DNA of 64,000 bases from Desulfovibrionaceae bacterium (GCA_910575755.1 CAJTFO010000003.1:338501-402500), one strand, 5' to 3'; positions 52,352 through 61,371 are shown, numbered from the stretch's first letter. Notes: a model not told the origin generated them from the sequence alone. Translations and numbers: made by a program.

Positions 52352-53464
52352 ATGATGCAGCGCGACTATTATGAAGTTTTGAACGTCAGCCGTACCGCCG
52401 GAGAGGACGAGATCAAGCGTGCCTACCGGAAAATGGCCATGCAGTTTCATCCGGACCGCAACCCCGGCGACGCCGAGGCGGAGCAGCGCTTCAAGGAGGC
52501 CGCCGAAGCCTATGACGTGCTGCGTGATCCGGAGAAACGCGCCCGCTACGACCGCTTCGGTCATGCGGGGGTGCAGGGCAACGGCGGCGGGGGCTTTGGC
52601 AGCGCGGAGGACATTTTTGCCCATTTCAGCGATATTTTCGGGGATCTCTTCGGCTTTTCCTCGGCCGCGCGCGGGCCGCGCGCCATGGCCGGAGCGGACC
52701 TTCGCTACAATCTGACCATCAGCTTCGAGCAGGCGGCCAGGGGTGATGAAATCACCCTGTCCCTGCCCAAGCATGTCGCCTGTCCGGAGTGCAAGGGCAG
52801 CGGAGCCGCGCCCGGCAGCAGGGTGGAGAGCTGCCGCCAGTGCAATGGCACGGGCCAGGTGCGCCGCTCCCAGGGTTTTTTCCAGATTGCCATGCCGTGC
52901 CCTGTCTGTCAGGGCACGGGGCAGATGATCACCAAACCCTGCGCCAGGTGCAGGGGCGAGGGCATTGTTGCCGATACGCGGGAACTGGCGGTACGCGTGC
53001 CCGCGGGCGTGGATACCGGCACCCGGCTGCGCGTGCGTGGCGAGGGTGAAGCCGGCGTGCACGGCGGCCCTCCCGGCGATTTGTATGTGGTGCTCACTGT
53101 GGAGCAGGACAAACGCTGGCAGCGCCAGGGCCAGGATCTCGTCTACACTCAGGAAGTCAGCTTTGTGCAAGCCTCTCTGGGACACAAGGTGGAAGTGCCG
53201 GGCATTGACGGCAACTTGCCCCTGGAAATTCCCAGAGGCGTGCAGAGCGGCGCGCTGCTGCGCCTGGCCGGCGAGGGCCTGCCCTACCCCGGTCGCAAGC
53301 AGCGCGGCGACCTGCTGGTGCAAATCAAGGTAGTCACTCCCACCCGCCTTTCCACCAGGCAGGAAGAGCTGCTGCGCGAATTTGAAAAAGCCGGGGAACA
53401 GAGTCCGCTGGAAAAAGTCAAAAAAGCCGCCCAAAAGATCAGCAAGGCCATGGGCCTGGATTAG
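52352..53464 (+). CDS. dnaJ: Chaperone protein DnaJ
   Basis: Hsp40 co-chaperone that stimulates the ATPase of DnaK and binds unfolded proteins. The 370-residue type I DnaJ has a J-domain with H33-P-D35, a short Gly/Phe-rich linker, and four zinc motifs (CPECKGSG, CRQCNGTG, CPVCQGTG, CARCRGEG). A C-terminal substrate-binding domain follows. Two ATGs (52352, 52355) are possible starts. Its TAG stop is the first part of the interspersed element copy B. dnaK is not adjacent. Confidence 0.94.
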   Translation: MMQRDYYEVLNVSRTAGEDEIKRAYRKMAMQFHPDRNPGDAEAEQRFKEAAEAYDVLRDPEKRARYDRFGHAGVQGNGGGGFGSAEDIFAHFSDIFGDLFGFSSAARGPRAMAGADLRYNLTISFEQAARGDEITLSLPKHVACPECKGSGAAPGSRVESCRQCNGTGQVRRSQGFFQIAMPCPVCQGTGQMITKPCARCRGEGIVADTRELAVRVPAGVDTGTRLRVRGEGEAGVHGGPPGDLYVVLTVEQDKRWQRQGQDLVYTQEVSFVQASLGHKVEVPGIDGNLPLEIPRGVQSGALLRLAGEGLPYPGRKQRGDLLVQIKVVTPTRLSTRQEELLREFEKAGEQSPLEKVKKAAQKISKAMGLD

Positions 53465-53611
53465 AGCATTTATCTGATAAAGTCAGGTAAAATGCTTTGT
53501 TGGCCGCGCAAGCGGACAAGCGCGCCCAATGAGTGTGAAAACCGTGCTTTTCACACTCATTGACGACAGCGCCGCTTTTGAAACAGGAAAGATTCAAAAG
53601 CAAAATGCCCT
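53462..53611 (+). repeat. Interspersed three-hairpin element, copy B
   Basis: About 150 bp, complete. The left end TAGAGCATTT begins at the dnaJ TAG stop and folds into a hairpin ending near 53496. The shared block TTGGCCGCGCAAGCGGACAA follows. The central hairpin is a perfect 14-bp stem, 53528-53541 with 53548-53561. The right hairpin is GCTTTTGAA/TTCAAAAGC (53574-53582 with 53593-53601), and the right end is AAAATGCCCT. No coding capacity. Confidence 0.85.
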
Positions 53612-53797
53612 GGGGGGCAGCCTCTTCATCCGCCCGCTGTGAGCGCGCTACGCGCCGCCCCGTGGGCCTGCCTTTGAATGTTCAGAAATGTTCAGATGGG
53701 TCATGACGAGCAAAGCCAGGAAAGGCTGCAAACTCAGTCATGACCCATCTTGTGTCCGAAATGCCCATCCGCCCTGACGCAAGGTCTGCAATTGCCG
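53612..53797 (+). other. Intergenic region between dnaJ and fliW
   Basis: No gene is seen between the end of copy B and fliW. The stretch holds a direct repeat (TTCAGAAATG / TTCAGATGGG at 53681-53700) and the large inverted repeat annotated at 53694-53750. Confidence 0.55.
53694..53750. repeat. Large inverted repeat between convergent dnaJ and fliW
   Basis: Perfect 14-bp arms AGATGGGTCATGAC (53694-53707) and GTCATGACCCATCT (53737-53750) enclose a 29-nt loop that can itself form AGCC/GGCT. Each arm contains the palindrome GTCATGAC. It could terminate both convergent units or bind a dimeric protein. Confidence 0.75.
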
Positions 53798-54295
53798 CTA
53801 TACGGCGGAATCCGCGGCGGGCGCGGCGTCGGCATCCGGAACGGCCTCCACGGGCCTGAGCGAATGCATGTTGATCTGGGCCGGGCCCTCGGCGCCCTGG
53901 GGAACCTGAAGGCCGATACGGGCCTTGTGGTTGATGACAATGGGCCCGGTGAGGTTAAGCGTGGCGTTTTCCGGCTCTCCGGCGGGGATGGCGACTGTCA
54001 CCAGAATGGCCGCGTCTTCCATGCGCTCAATCTGAAGCAGCTTCTGTTCCGCCTCGCCGACGATGACCGGATAGGATTGCAGAAAGCTGTAGGGATCGGC
54101 CACCAGCAGACCCACCTGCGGATTATTCATGCTTTGCAGGATGAGCAGCGGCGCTTCGGGCCGGATCTGGAGCAGAGTGAAGTCCTGCTCGTTCTCAAAA
54201 CCGGCCAGGCCGCGCGGAAAGCGGATCACTTTGTCGGCGTCAACGCTGCGCCTTCCAAGACGGGTATCAATCTCTATTTCTTTGTTTCGTGCCAT
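53798..54295 (-). CDS. fliW: Flagellar assembly factor FliW
   Basis: Binds CsrA and relieves its repression of flagellin translation; flagellin competes for FliW, giving a feedback switch. The 165-residue protein has the family motifs [33 protein letters not shown] and [15 protein letters not shown]. The last 20 residues are Ala/Asp-rich. ATG 54295 lies inside csrA (22-nt overlap), so the two antagonists are translated together. It is the last gene of the flagellar operon. Confidence 0.94.
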   Translation of the reverse strand: MARNKEIEIDTRLGRRSVDADKVIRFPRGLAGFENEQDFTLLQIRPEAPLLILQSMNNPQVGLLVADPYSFLQSYPVIVGEAEQKLLQIERMEDAAILVTVAIPAGEPENATLNLTGPIVINHKARIGLQVPQGAEGPAQINMHSLRPVEAVPDADAAPAADSAV

Positions 54296-54510
54296 AGTTC
54301 AGCAGCCACCATGAAGTCTTCGTTGCTTGTCGCCAGCGCGCGGCGGTTCTCTTCAATGACCCGCTTGTAGACCTCTTCACGATATACCGTGGCGTCGTCG
54401 GGCACATCCAGGCCGATCTTGACCTGTTTACCCTGCATGCCCAGAATGGTTATGCGTATATTCTCGCCCACATACAGGCTCTCGCCAGGGCGTCGCGTCA
54501 ATATCAGCAT
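54274..54510 (-). CDS. csrA: Carbon storage/translation regulator CsrA
   Basis: RNA-binding dimer that blocks ribosome binding sites containing GGA, chiefly flagellin mRNA when next to fliW. The 78-residue protein starts [18 protein letters not shown] and has [17 protein letters not shown]. The C-terminal extension beyond about residue 60 is the part that FliW contacts in the FliW-type CsrA proteins. It lies 15 nt after flgL and overlaps fliW. Confidence 0.95.
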   Translation of the reverse strand: MLILTRRPGESLYVGENIRITILGMQGKQVKIGLDVPDDATVYREEVYKRVIEENRRALATSNEDFMVAAELWHETKK

Positions 54511-54525
54511 GGCATACCCATTACG

Positions 54526-56091
54526 CTATATATATTTGGCGAGGTTCAGCTGCATGATCATGGATGAAGACTGAAGCACTGTCTGATAGGTGAGTTGCTG
54601 CCGGGTCAGTTTGCTCAGCAGCTCCGTCAGATCTATATCTTCAACATAGCTCAACCGCTCCTGTTGATCCAGCTTCTGGAAGCTGAGCACGTCCAAAGCC
54701 ATTTCTATACGGTTGGACAGGCCGCCCAGACGGGTGGATTCGGCAAGCACGGTTTCATGCGCCTTTTCAAGAGCGGCCAGGGTTTTCTGGCAGCCTTCCT
54801 GATTGTTGCCCTCAAGATAGCCGATGAAATTGCCCACCACCTCGAAAAGATTGGCGTCGCCTTCAATGGAGGGCTTGCCCTGGTAATAGCCGCCGAAAAT
54901 GTCCTTGCCCACCCCGTTTACGGAAATATAGGTGTCCTTGAAAATCTCGTAATTGAGATCCGCGCGGGAGGGATGGATGAGCACCTGCGTCCCGGCCGGC
55001 ACCTTGGTGCCGCCGCCGGCCGCCGTGGCGTCCAGATCCATATAGCCGCCGGGCACGGGCAGGCGCACCGTGTCGCCGCCTGAGGTCTGTCCCTTGGCGG
55101 TGATCCAGGTGGCGCCGCCGTCCGTACTGTAGGACCAGGTAAATTCATTGCCCGCGGTATTCAGATCCGCGGCGGTGTCCATACGCACCAGCATATTCTT
55201 GTGGAAGGCCCCGCTGGCCGAAGCCGCAAGCCCCTGCTGGCCGCCCATGATGGTCATCTGCGGCGGCGGATCCTTGTCATCGCCCTGATACACGGCTGTG
55301 GGCCGGATATACAGCATGGTGCCGTTCCTGGCTCCCGGTTCCGCGTCCACATCCGCCGCGCTGACCGGCATATCGCTGTCCAAAGTGACAATAACGCCGC
55401 CAGCCTCCAGCTCATAATACGTCTTCGGCGGGGGGCCGGCATGCACCCGCTCCTGCACCGTCCCGTCCTGCCACGTTTCGCCGCCGTCTCTGGACCAGCG
55501 GTAGGTGGTGGCGGGATCGCTCAGATTGCCAGTGCTGGTGAACTGCACCAGGGTTGTCGAATCCGCAGCCCCCTGGATGGAGTAGCCGCCCTGATTGATC
55601 ACTTTCGACCAGTTCTCGTCCCAACTGGTCAGGGCCAGCCCTTCCTCAAAGGCGCTGCTGTCGTATTTGTGCCCGGCGAACAGGCTTTTGCCCTCAAATT
55701 CCGTATTGGAATAGTTGAGCAACTGGCCGAAATACTGCCGGGCCTGATCAGCCATGATCTCGCGCTGCGCGGCGGAGTATGTGCCGGTGGAGGCCTGTTC
55801 GGCCAGACTCTTGAGGCCCGCGATGGCATTGGACACCTTGCTGCCCAAAATATCCATGCCCAGATCTATCCAGCCCTTGGCCGTATCCACATTGGTTTTG
55901 TACTGGGCGGTGGCGTTGATATCGTCACGGGTGGTGAGCACGCGATAGGTTCCTGCGGGATCGTCCGAAGGCCGGTTGATCTTCTTCTGGGTGGAACCCT
56001 GCTCGTTGCTCTCCATATAGGCCGCCAGATTCTTCTGCATCTGGCCGACCATGTCGCTGTACATCATGCGCTGAGTGATGCGGATAGACAT
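54526..56091 (-). CDS. flgL: Flagellar hook-associated protein FlgL (HAP3) with Asp-box inserts
   Basis: Junction protein between hook and filament. The 521-residue protein has flagellin-like N- and C-terminal coiled-coil ends (MSIRITQRMMYSDMVGQMQK; SYVEDIDLTELLSKLTRQQL). The middle, about 180-385, is two related copies of a domain. Each contains an Asp-box motif: SRDGGETW (200-207) and STDGGATW (322-329). Asp-boxes are typical of beta-propeller and carbohydrate-related surface proteins. FlgL is usually about 300-400 residues, so this insert explains the extra length. It lies between flgK and csrA. Confidence 0.92.
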   Translation of the reverse strand: MSIRITQRMMYSDMVGQMQKNLAAYMESNEQGSTQKKINRPSDDPAGTYRVLTTRDDINATAQYKTNVDTAKGWIDLGMDILGSKVSNAIAGLKSLAEQASTGTYSAAQREIMADQARQYFGQLLNYSNTEFEGKSLFAGHKYDSSAFEEGLALTSWDENWSKVINQGGYSIQGAADSTTLVQFTSTGNLSDPATTYRWSRDGGETWQDGTVQERVHAGPPPKTYYELEAGGVIVTLDSDMPVSAADVDAEPGARNGTMLYIRPTAVYQGDDKDPPPQMTIMGGQQGLAASASGAFHKNMLVRMDTAADLNTAGNEFTWSYSTDGGATWITAKGQTSGGDTVRLPVPGGYMDLDATAAGGGTKVPAGTQVLIHPSRADLNYEIFKDTYISVNGVGKDIFGGYYQGKPSIEGDANLFEVVGNFIGYLEGNNQEGCQKTLAALEKAHETVLAESTRLGGLSNRIEMALDVLSFQKLDQQERLSYVEDIDLTELLSKLTRQQLTYQTVLQSSSMIMQLNLAKYI

Positions 56092-56109
56092 ATGCCCTCC
56101 CCCCGTGCC

Positions 56110-58251
56110 TTACTGCTTGAGCCCGAGCAGGGTTTGCAGCATCTGGTCGGCGGTGGTGATCAGCTTGGCCGCCGCCGTGTAAGAGTGCTGGAACTTGATC
56201 AGATTGCTCATTTCCTCGTCCACATTGACGCCCGACACCGAGGCCGTGCGCTCGGCCAGATCACTGGTCAGCGCGCCGTGGTATTCGGCGTTGGTTTTGG
56301 AAAGCCGGCGGTCCGCGCCCACGGTAGTGACCAGATTGGCGTAATACTGAGAAATGCTCTGGTTATCCACGGTCTTCCACAGCGTGGAAATGGTCACCGT
56401 CTTGTTGGCCAGCTGGCCTATGGCCAGGGCTGTGGCGTTGTCGCCCGGATTGGCCTGATGCTGACCATTGACCTGCCCCGAAGCAATCAGATTGGGATTG
56501 TTGTGCATCTGGCTGTTGATCGCCAGGTTGGAGGCGTTGTCGCCGCTGAAAAACGTGTTGATGCCCAGGGCGGCCATCAGCCCCGTGCTGTCTGTGCCCA
56601 TGCCGAACTGCACATTGGCGGCGGGATTGGTTTCAATGATCAGCTTGCCGTCCTGAATGCTGGCGTTGAGCGGCGGCGGCGCGAGGGGGTTGCCGTCTTC
56701 ATCCACCATATTGTTGATGGCGTCGCGCACGTCTTCCAGGCTGTGATCGGCAGGATTGAAATTCTGGATGCCGGGCGTGGCCGGGTCAAAATCCAGCATG
56801 CCGGAGGACGTGTAGTCGCCCGTGGTCTTGTCGTAAAAATGAAAATTGACGTTGCCAGCCTGAAGCTTGTCGGAAAAGGGCAGAATGGCCTGAGCCGAAC
56901 CCAGGGCCTGGCTGATGTCCTCCACCTTCTGCTGGCCCTGCGCGTAATCCAGCATGCTCAGCCCCGTACCCTGGCTGTGGATGCGGTTCACTTCCCAGAT
57001 CAGCGAGGAGGCCACGGCGTTGAGTTCGTCCATATAGCGGCCGCAGTTGTCGTCGCGAATATTATAGTATGCGGCCAGCTTGCCGCCGGTGAGGCGGTTC
57101 TGGTTGTCCGTGCCGTCAAAACGAACCTGCGGCGTGATGTTCTGCGGCCCGTGCGTGGGCTCGATCCAGTACAGGCCGCTCTTGGGCGTAATGTCGAACT
57201 TGTCGCCGACATGAAAATCCTTCGAACTGGTAAAGGAAATTTTCAGGTCCTTGACCAGAACAGGATCAGTCTGACCATCGCCGCCGTCAGTGTCCGTGAT
57301 GTCGAAATGCAGTTCCTGGCCGTCTTCATCACGCAGCCAGGTTTTGCCGCCGTCCAGCGAAACGCGGAACTGCGGCGGCGGCACATCGCCCACATTGCCG
57401 CCATTGACAATGTCCACCGTGTACTCGTGGCTGTCCGAACCGTCGAACTTCACGGTGCCCGTGTAGCTGGAATTGCCCATGATCCGGTCTTCAGAACGCG
57501 GACCCATGACCCGCAGCTCATAGCTGGTCAGCCCATCCACCAGGGGTTGCCCGTTGGTCAACTGCACCCGGAAATCGCCCTTGCCGTTGTCAATGGTTTC
57601 CACATCGGCCAGGGTGGCCAGCTCGCGCACAAGCTGATCGCGCTTGTCCAGCAGGCTGTTGGGATTGCTGATGCCGTCCACGGTATTGGCGGTGATCTGC
57701 CTGTTGAGATCGGCGATGGACTTGGCAAGCTCGTTGACGCGGTCCACAGTCTGGCCGATGGAGACGTTCATTTCATCCTGGATGGCCTTGATGCCGTCCA
57801 TGGTGCTGCCGAACATGTCGCTGAGGTTTTCGGCGTAGGAAAGCAGGCTCTCGCGGGTGGCCGTGTCGTCCGGGCGCAGGGCCAGATCCTGCCAGGCGGT
57901 GAAGAATTTGTTCAGCGAGGAGCTGAGACCCGCGCGGTTGGATTCGTTGAAGATGTTCTCCAACGAAGTCATAATGGTGTCCTGCTCATCCCAGCGCGCG
58001 GAATTGGTGGACTGACGCACATAGCAGCGTTCCAGAAAAGCGTCGAAAAAACGCATAATCTGCTGCGCGTTGACCCCCAGCCCCTGCGCGCCCGGCTTGG
58101 TCGCCGTGAGACCGCCGGCGTCGCGCTGATCCACATACTGACGCGAATAGCCCTCGGTATCCGCATTGGCAAGATTGTTGCCGGTGACGGAGATCCAGGC
58201 CTGGGAAGCGTTAAGAGCCGACTGACCGATATTGAGCAGACCATTGAGCAT
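56110..58251 (-). CDS. flgK: Flagellar hook-associated protein FlgK (HAP1)
   Basis: First hook-filament junction protein. The 713-residue protein has the rod/hook N-terminal motif ALNASQAWISVTGNNLANAD with TEGYSRQ, a coiled-coil region, and the C-terminal VDEEMSNLIKFQHSYTAAAK with MLQTLLGL. Its outer domain, about 265-365, contains one Asp-box, SLDGGKTW (298-305), as in the next gene flgL. Only 3 nt separate it from flgN, whose product is its export chaperone. Confidence 0.94.
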   Translation of the reverse strand: MLNGLLNIGQSALNASQAWISVTGNNLANADTEGYSRQYVDQRDAGGLTATKPGAQGLGVNAQQIMRFFDAFLERCYVRQSTNSARWDEQDTIMTSLENIFNESNRAGLSSSLNKFFTAWQDLALRPDDTATRESLLSYAENLSDMFGSTMDGIKAIQDEMNVSIGQTVDRVNELAKSIADLNRQITANTVDGISNPNSLLDKRDQLVRELATLADVETIDNGKGDFRVQLTNGQPLVDGLTSYELRVMGPRSEDRIMGNSSYTGTVKFDGSDSHEYTVDIVNGGNVGDVPPPQFRVSLDGGKTWLRDEDGQELHFDITDTDGGDGQTDPVLVKDLKISFTSSKDFHVGDKFDITPKSGLYWIEPTHGPQNITPQVRFDGTDNQNRLTGGKLAAYYNIRDDNCGRYMDELNAVASSLIWEVNRIHSQGTGLSMLDYAQGQQKVEDISQALGSAQAILPFSDKLQAGNVNFHFYDKTTGDYTSSGMLDFDPATPGIQNFNPADHSLEDVRDAINNMVDEDGNPLAPPPLNASIQDGKLIIETNPAANVQFGMGTDSTGLMAALGINTFFSGDNASNLAINSQMHNNPNLIASGQVNGQHQANPGDNATALAIGQLANKTVTISTLWKTVDNQSISQYYANLVTTVGADRRLSKTNAEYHGALTSDLAERTASVSGVNVDEEMSNLIKFQHSYTAAAKLITTADQMLQTLLGLKQ

Positions 58252-58254
58252 GAT

Positions 58255-58722
58255 TTACAGCCTCCCGGAAATAATAGCCGCCTGCGGATGCACCTCTTGA
58301 CACATGTCGCCTCGGCGGCCGTAAAGCTCCGCCCTGGGCGGCATGGCCTGACTGGTCAGGGCCTGCAGGGTGCGGCTGCTCTGATCCAGCAGCACCAGAG
58401 AAAGCTGGGCGTTGCGCGAAGCCTGGCCCGAAACCTCCTGCTCATAGGCGTCCACGGCATGAAAAAGCTCAAGCAGCGGCGCGCCCTGTTCTTCCGGCAG
58501 GGACCGGGCGTATTCCTTCACGCGCACGCCGTCCAGCGCCCTGATGATCACGGACTTTTCCACAGCCAGCTGACGAATCAGCTCCTGAATGGAAAATTCC
58601 TGCGCTACCACGCCGTCCGTGTCTCTCGACAACAGGATATGATATTCCTCTTCCAAAAGATCGCGCAGCAACGCGAGCGCCTTATCCTGGCGGGACAGAC
58701 TATCTTTAATTCTCTGGTACAT
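58255..58722 (-). CDS. flgN: FlgN-like flagellar export chaperone
   Basis: Cytoplasmic chaperone that keeps FlgK and FlgL unfolded before export. The 155-residue protein is almost wholly helical (LLRDLLEEEYHILLSRDTDG, then IQELIRQLAVEKSVIIRALD), the FlgN pattern. Identification rests on this weak pattern and on its place directly before flgK. GAGG precedes the ATG. Confidence 0.78.
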   Translation of the reverse strand: MYQRIKDSLSRQDKALALLRDLLEEEYHILLSRDTDGVVAQEFSIQELIRQLAVEKSVIIRALDGVRVKEYARSLPEEQGAPLLELFHAVDAYEQEVSGQASRNAQLSLVLLDQSSRTLQALTSQAMPPRAELYGRRGDMCQEVHPQAAIISGRL

Positions 58723-58826
58723 AACGCCTCGCTTGGCCTTGAATGTCAGGCGGCGGCCCGTGAGCGGCGTGCCGCGTTCCAGGCAGAAACTGCCGCCTGC
58801 CCTGAATCAAGCAAAATCCATGCCGT

Positions 58827-60257
58827 TTAGCCGCGCAGATCGCCGGCCGTCAGCGGCGGAATGCTGAATGAAGCCGCCTGGCCGCCGCTGGCCGCGCCCT
58901 GCTCCGCAGCCGAACGGGCGGTGAGCGGCGGCACGGTCGCCGTCTGGCCCGCGGCCGCGGACTGACCCGCTGGAGTGGGCATTGCATTGCTTTGCCCCAC
59001 GACGGGCGCGGCAGTGCCCTGAGCGCCCTGGCTCCGCGCCTGGGCCGCATGATAGGCGGCCAGTCCCGCGCCGGCGCGGCTGCCCGGCCCCGCGCCGTCT
59101 GTATTCAGGGTGCGGATCAGATTTTCTCCGCGCCGGCCGCGGCCCTTCTGGGGAATATTGGTGGTATAGCGCACCGTGCGCGGAGCGGCCTCAGCGGTCT
59201 GGGCCTGAATCTGCTCCTGACTCGGGGCCGCGGGCCCGCCGGAAACGGCCTGTGTGGACAGCGTGGCCGCCTGAATGGCCGCAGCCGCGTCCACGAAGGG
59301 GCTTTGCCCCGCGCCGAAAGCCTGCCGTGGCATAGTGTCGATTGTGCCGGCGGCGGGCACTGTCTGCGCGGCGGCCACGGGCCGTTCCGCAGCCCTGCCG
59401 GGCCGGTTCGCATTCCGCCGGGGGGGACGCACGGCGCCGGGGCCCAGCTTGTCCCCGGCTTCGCGCTGGGCCATGCGGGCCAGCTCCAGACCGGAAAGCC
59501 CGTCCTGACCGCCGTGCGCTTTTGTGACCGTCTCTTGCACGGGCGGGTTCAGGGCCTGCCGGGCGCGCAGAACGGCCAGCGCCCGCTCCACTTCAGGATT
59601 GCTCAGCGTTTCAGCGTTCTGCGGAAGGCTTGCGCTAGGCGCGGCCTCGGCCCGCGCCGCCGGAGCGCCGGCCGCGTCACCCTGTTCCACCACGCCTGTT
59701 TGCGGCGCAACGCCCTCATAAACCGAGCCCTCGACGTGTCCCGCGGCGGCCAGCCGCTCCGTGGCCGCGGCTTCGCCCGTGTCAGCCGCCACAGCTTGTT
59801 CCACCGCCAGAGAGGCGGGCCTTTCCGGCAAGAGGGGAGCCGCCGACGGGCTGAAGCCCGCTTTATGCCCAGGCCCCGCCGCGCTGCGGCTGGCGGAGAC
59901 CAGATTGCGCGAAAGCTGCTCATACATCATATCCGCCAGTCCGATGCCGCCGGCGGACGTCATTTTCTTGGACAGCTCCTGATCGTACATATCCTGCCAG
60001 AATTGTTCCTCGCGTCCGTGCAGCAGACCGCTCTTGGGCAGGGTATTGCGCATTTCCTGCCACATCTTCTGGATAAATACCGATTCAAAGCCTTCGCAGG
60101 CCTCGCGCAGTTTTTTGGCCTTGGCCTCGGGCGAAAGCCTTTTGCCGCCGAGGTCGCCCAGACCGGCAAGCCGGGCCTGAAGATCGCGACGGGAATTTTC
60201 GTTGGGCGCGCTTTCCGGTGGAATCATGGCCGAAAGGGCATTGAGGGGCGCTGTCAT
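58827..60257 (-). CDS. flgJ: FlgJ-type rod-binding protein with long disordered tail
   Basis: The N-terminal part (about 45-125) is the rod-binding domain of FlgJ: CEGFESVFIQKMWQEMRNTL, SGLLHGREEQFWQDMYDQEL and GGIGLADMMYEQL. It should cap and assist rod assembly. The muramidase domain found in enterobacterial FlgJ is missing. In its place are about 350 residues rich in Ala, Pro, Gln, Gly and Ser without recognisable domains, so a peptidoglycan hydrolase must come from elsewhere. It lies one base after flgI. Confidence 0.85.
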   Translation of the reverse strand: MTAPLNALSAMIPPESAPNENSRRDLQARLAGLGDLGGKRLSPEAKAKKLREACEGFESVFIQKMWQEMRNTLPKSGLLHGREEQFWQDMYDQELSKKMTSAGGIGLADMMYEQLSRNLVSASRSAAGPGHKAGFSPSAAPLLPERPASLAVEQAVAADTGEAAATERLAAAGHVEGSVYEGVAPQTGVVEQGDAAGAPAARAEAAPSASLPQNAETLSNPEVERALAVLRARQALNPPVQETVTKAHGGQDGLSGLELARMAQREAGDKLGPGAVRPPRRNANRPGRAAERPVAAAQTVPAAGTIDTMPRQAFGAGQSPFVDAAAAIQAATLSTQAVSGGPAAPSQEQIQAQTAEAAPRTVRYTTNIPQKGRGRRGENLIRTLNTDGAGPGSRAGAGLAAYHAAQARSQGAQGTAAPVVGQSNAMPTPAGQSAAAGQTATVPPLTARSAAEQGAASGGQAASFSIPPLTAGDLRG

Positions 60258-60258
60258 T

Positions 60259-61371
60259 TCAGATTACCTCCAGTTCCGCATGCAGCGAACCTGACGCCTG
60301 CAGGCTGCGCAAAATGGAAATCAGGTCGCGGGGTGTGGCCCCGATGGCGTTCAGGCCGTCCACCAGTTCTTGCAGAGTAGCCCCTTCCACCATCATCAAA
60401 CGGCGATTTTCTTCACGCACGTTGATGTCGGTCTGAGGCGTCACCACTGTCTGCCCCTGCGAGAAGGGACCGGGCTGTGAAACCTGCTCGCCTTCCTGCA
60501 CGGTAATCTGAAGATTGCCGTGAGCCACGGCTGCGCGCGAAATGCGCACGTCCCGTCCCAGCACCACGGTGCCGGTCTTTTCATCCACCACCACCTTGGC
60601 GGCGGTATCCGGGGTCACTTCCAGATTTTCCACCGAAGCCATCAGGGGCACGAGATTGTTTCTGTACTGCGGGGGCACATCCATGCTCACGCTCATGGCG
60701 TCCACGGCGCGGGCATAGGGGCCGCCCATGGCCGCGTTGAGCCGCTCGGCAATCTGCTGGGCTGTGGAAAAATCCCCCACTCGCATATTCAGGGTCAGCT
60801 TGTCCTGCTGGTTGAACTCAAAGGGGATGGCCCGCTCCACAATGCCGCCGCCGGGGATCAGGCCCACGGTGTTGACATTCTTCTGCGTGCTGGCCGCCGC
60901 GCCCGAAACGGAAAAACCGCCCACGGTCAATGCGCCCTGGGCCAGACAGTAGGTCTTGCCGTCCACGCCCTTGAGCGCGGTCTGCAAAAGCACGCCGCCC
61001 AGCAGCGAGGTGGCGTCGCCCACCGAGGACACGGTCACATCCAGGCGACTGCCCGGCTTGGAGGACACCGGCATGCGCGCCGTGACCATGACTGAGGCCA
61101 CATTCTTGATTTTCAGAGCCGAGGAATTCACGCCCACGCCCATGCGATCCATCATGTTTTTCATGGAACTGAGGGTGAATACGGAATCTTTTTTATCGCC
61201 GGTGCCGGCCAGGCCAACGACAAGGCCATAGCCGATAAGCTGGTTGTCCCGCACGCCCGAAAAGGTGGCAATGTCCTTGATGCGCACCGCCTGAGCGGGC
61301 GGAACCCAGAAAAACAGCAGGGCTGCCGCAGTCAGCCAGAAGAGAGAATGGCGGGTAATCGTCAATTTCAT
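60259..61371 (-). CDS. flgI: Flagellar P-ring protein FlgI
   Basis: Forms the periplasmic P-ring bushing around the rod. The 370-residue precursor has a signal peptide (hydrophobic [14 protein letters not shown], cleavage at AQA). The motifs are [55 protein letters not shown] and the C-terminal [23 protein letters not shown] 61371 has AAGGAG eight bases upstream; an open extension to 61626 runs through a repeat and a promoter and is rejected. First gene of the operon. Confidence 0.95.
   Translation of the reverse strand: MKLTITRHSLFWLTAAALLFFWVPPAQAVRIKDIATFSGVRDNQLIGYGLVVGLAGTGDKKDSVFTLSSMKNMMDRMGVGVNSSALKIKNVASVMVTARMPVSSKPGSRLDVTVSSVGDATSLLGGVLLQTALKGVDGKTYCLAQGALTVGGFSVSGAAASTQKNVNTVGLIPGGGIVERAIPFEFNQQDKLTLNMRVGDFSTAQQIAERLNAAMGGPYARAVDAMSVSMDVPPQYRNNLVPLMASVENLEVTPDTAAKVVVDEKTGTVVLGRDVRISRAAVAHGNLQITVQEGEQVSQPGPFSQGQTVVTPQTDINVREENRRLMMVEGATLQELVDGLNAIGATPRDLISILRSLQASGSLHAELEVI

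Noticed and set aside
58723..58826. Sigma-54 site before flgN (TGGAACGCGGCACGCC)
   Set aside because: GG/GC spacing fits, but the -12 element lacks TT and several other positions mismatch. The gap between flgJ and flgN is better explained by readthrough of one operon.
55201..58830. 1209-codon open frame antisense to flgL and flgK
   Set aside because: The GC-rich third positions of the real genes suppress stops on the other strand. The product is His/Gly/Arg-rich with no domain, while FlgK and FlgL are clear on the minus strand.
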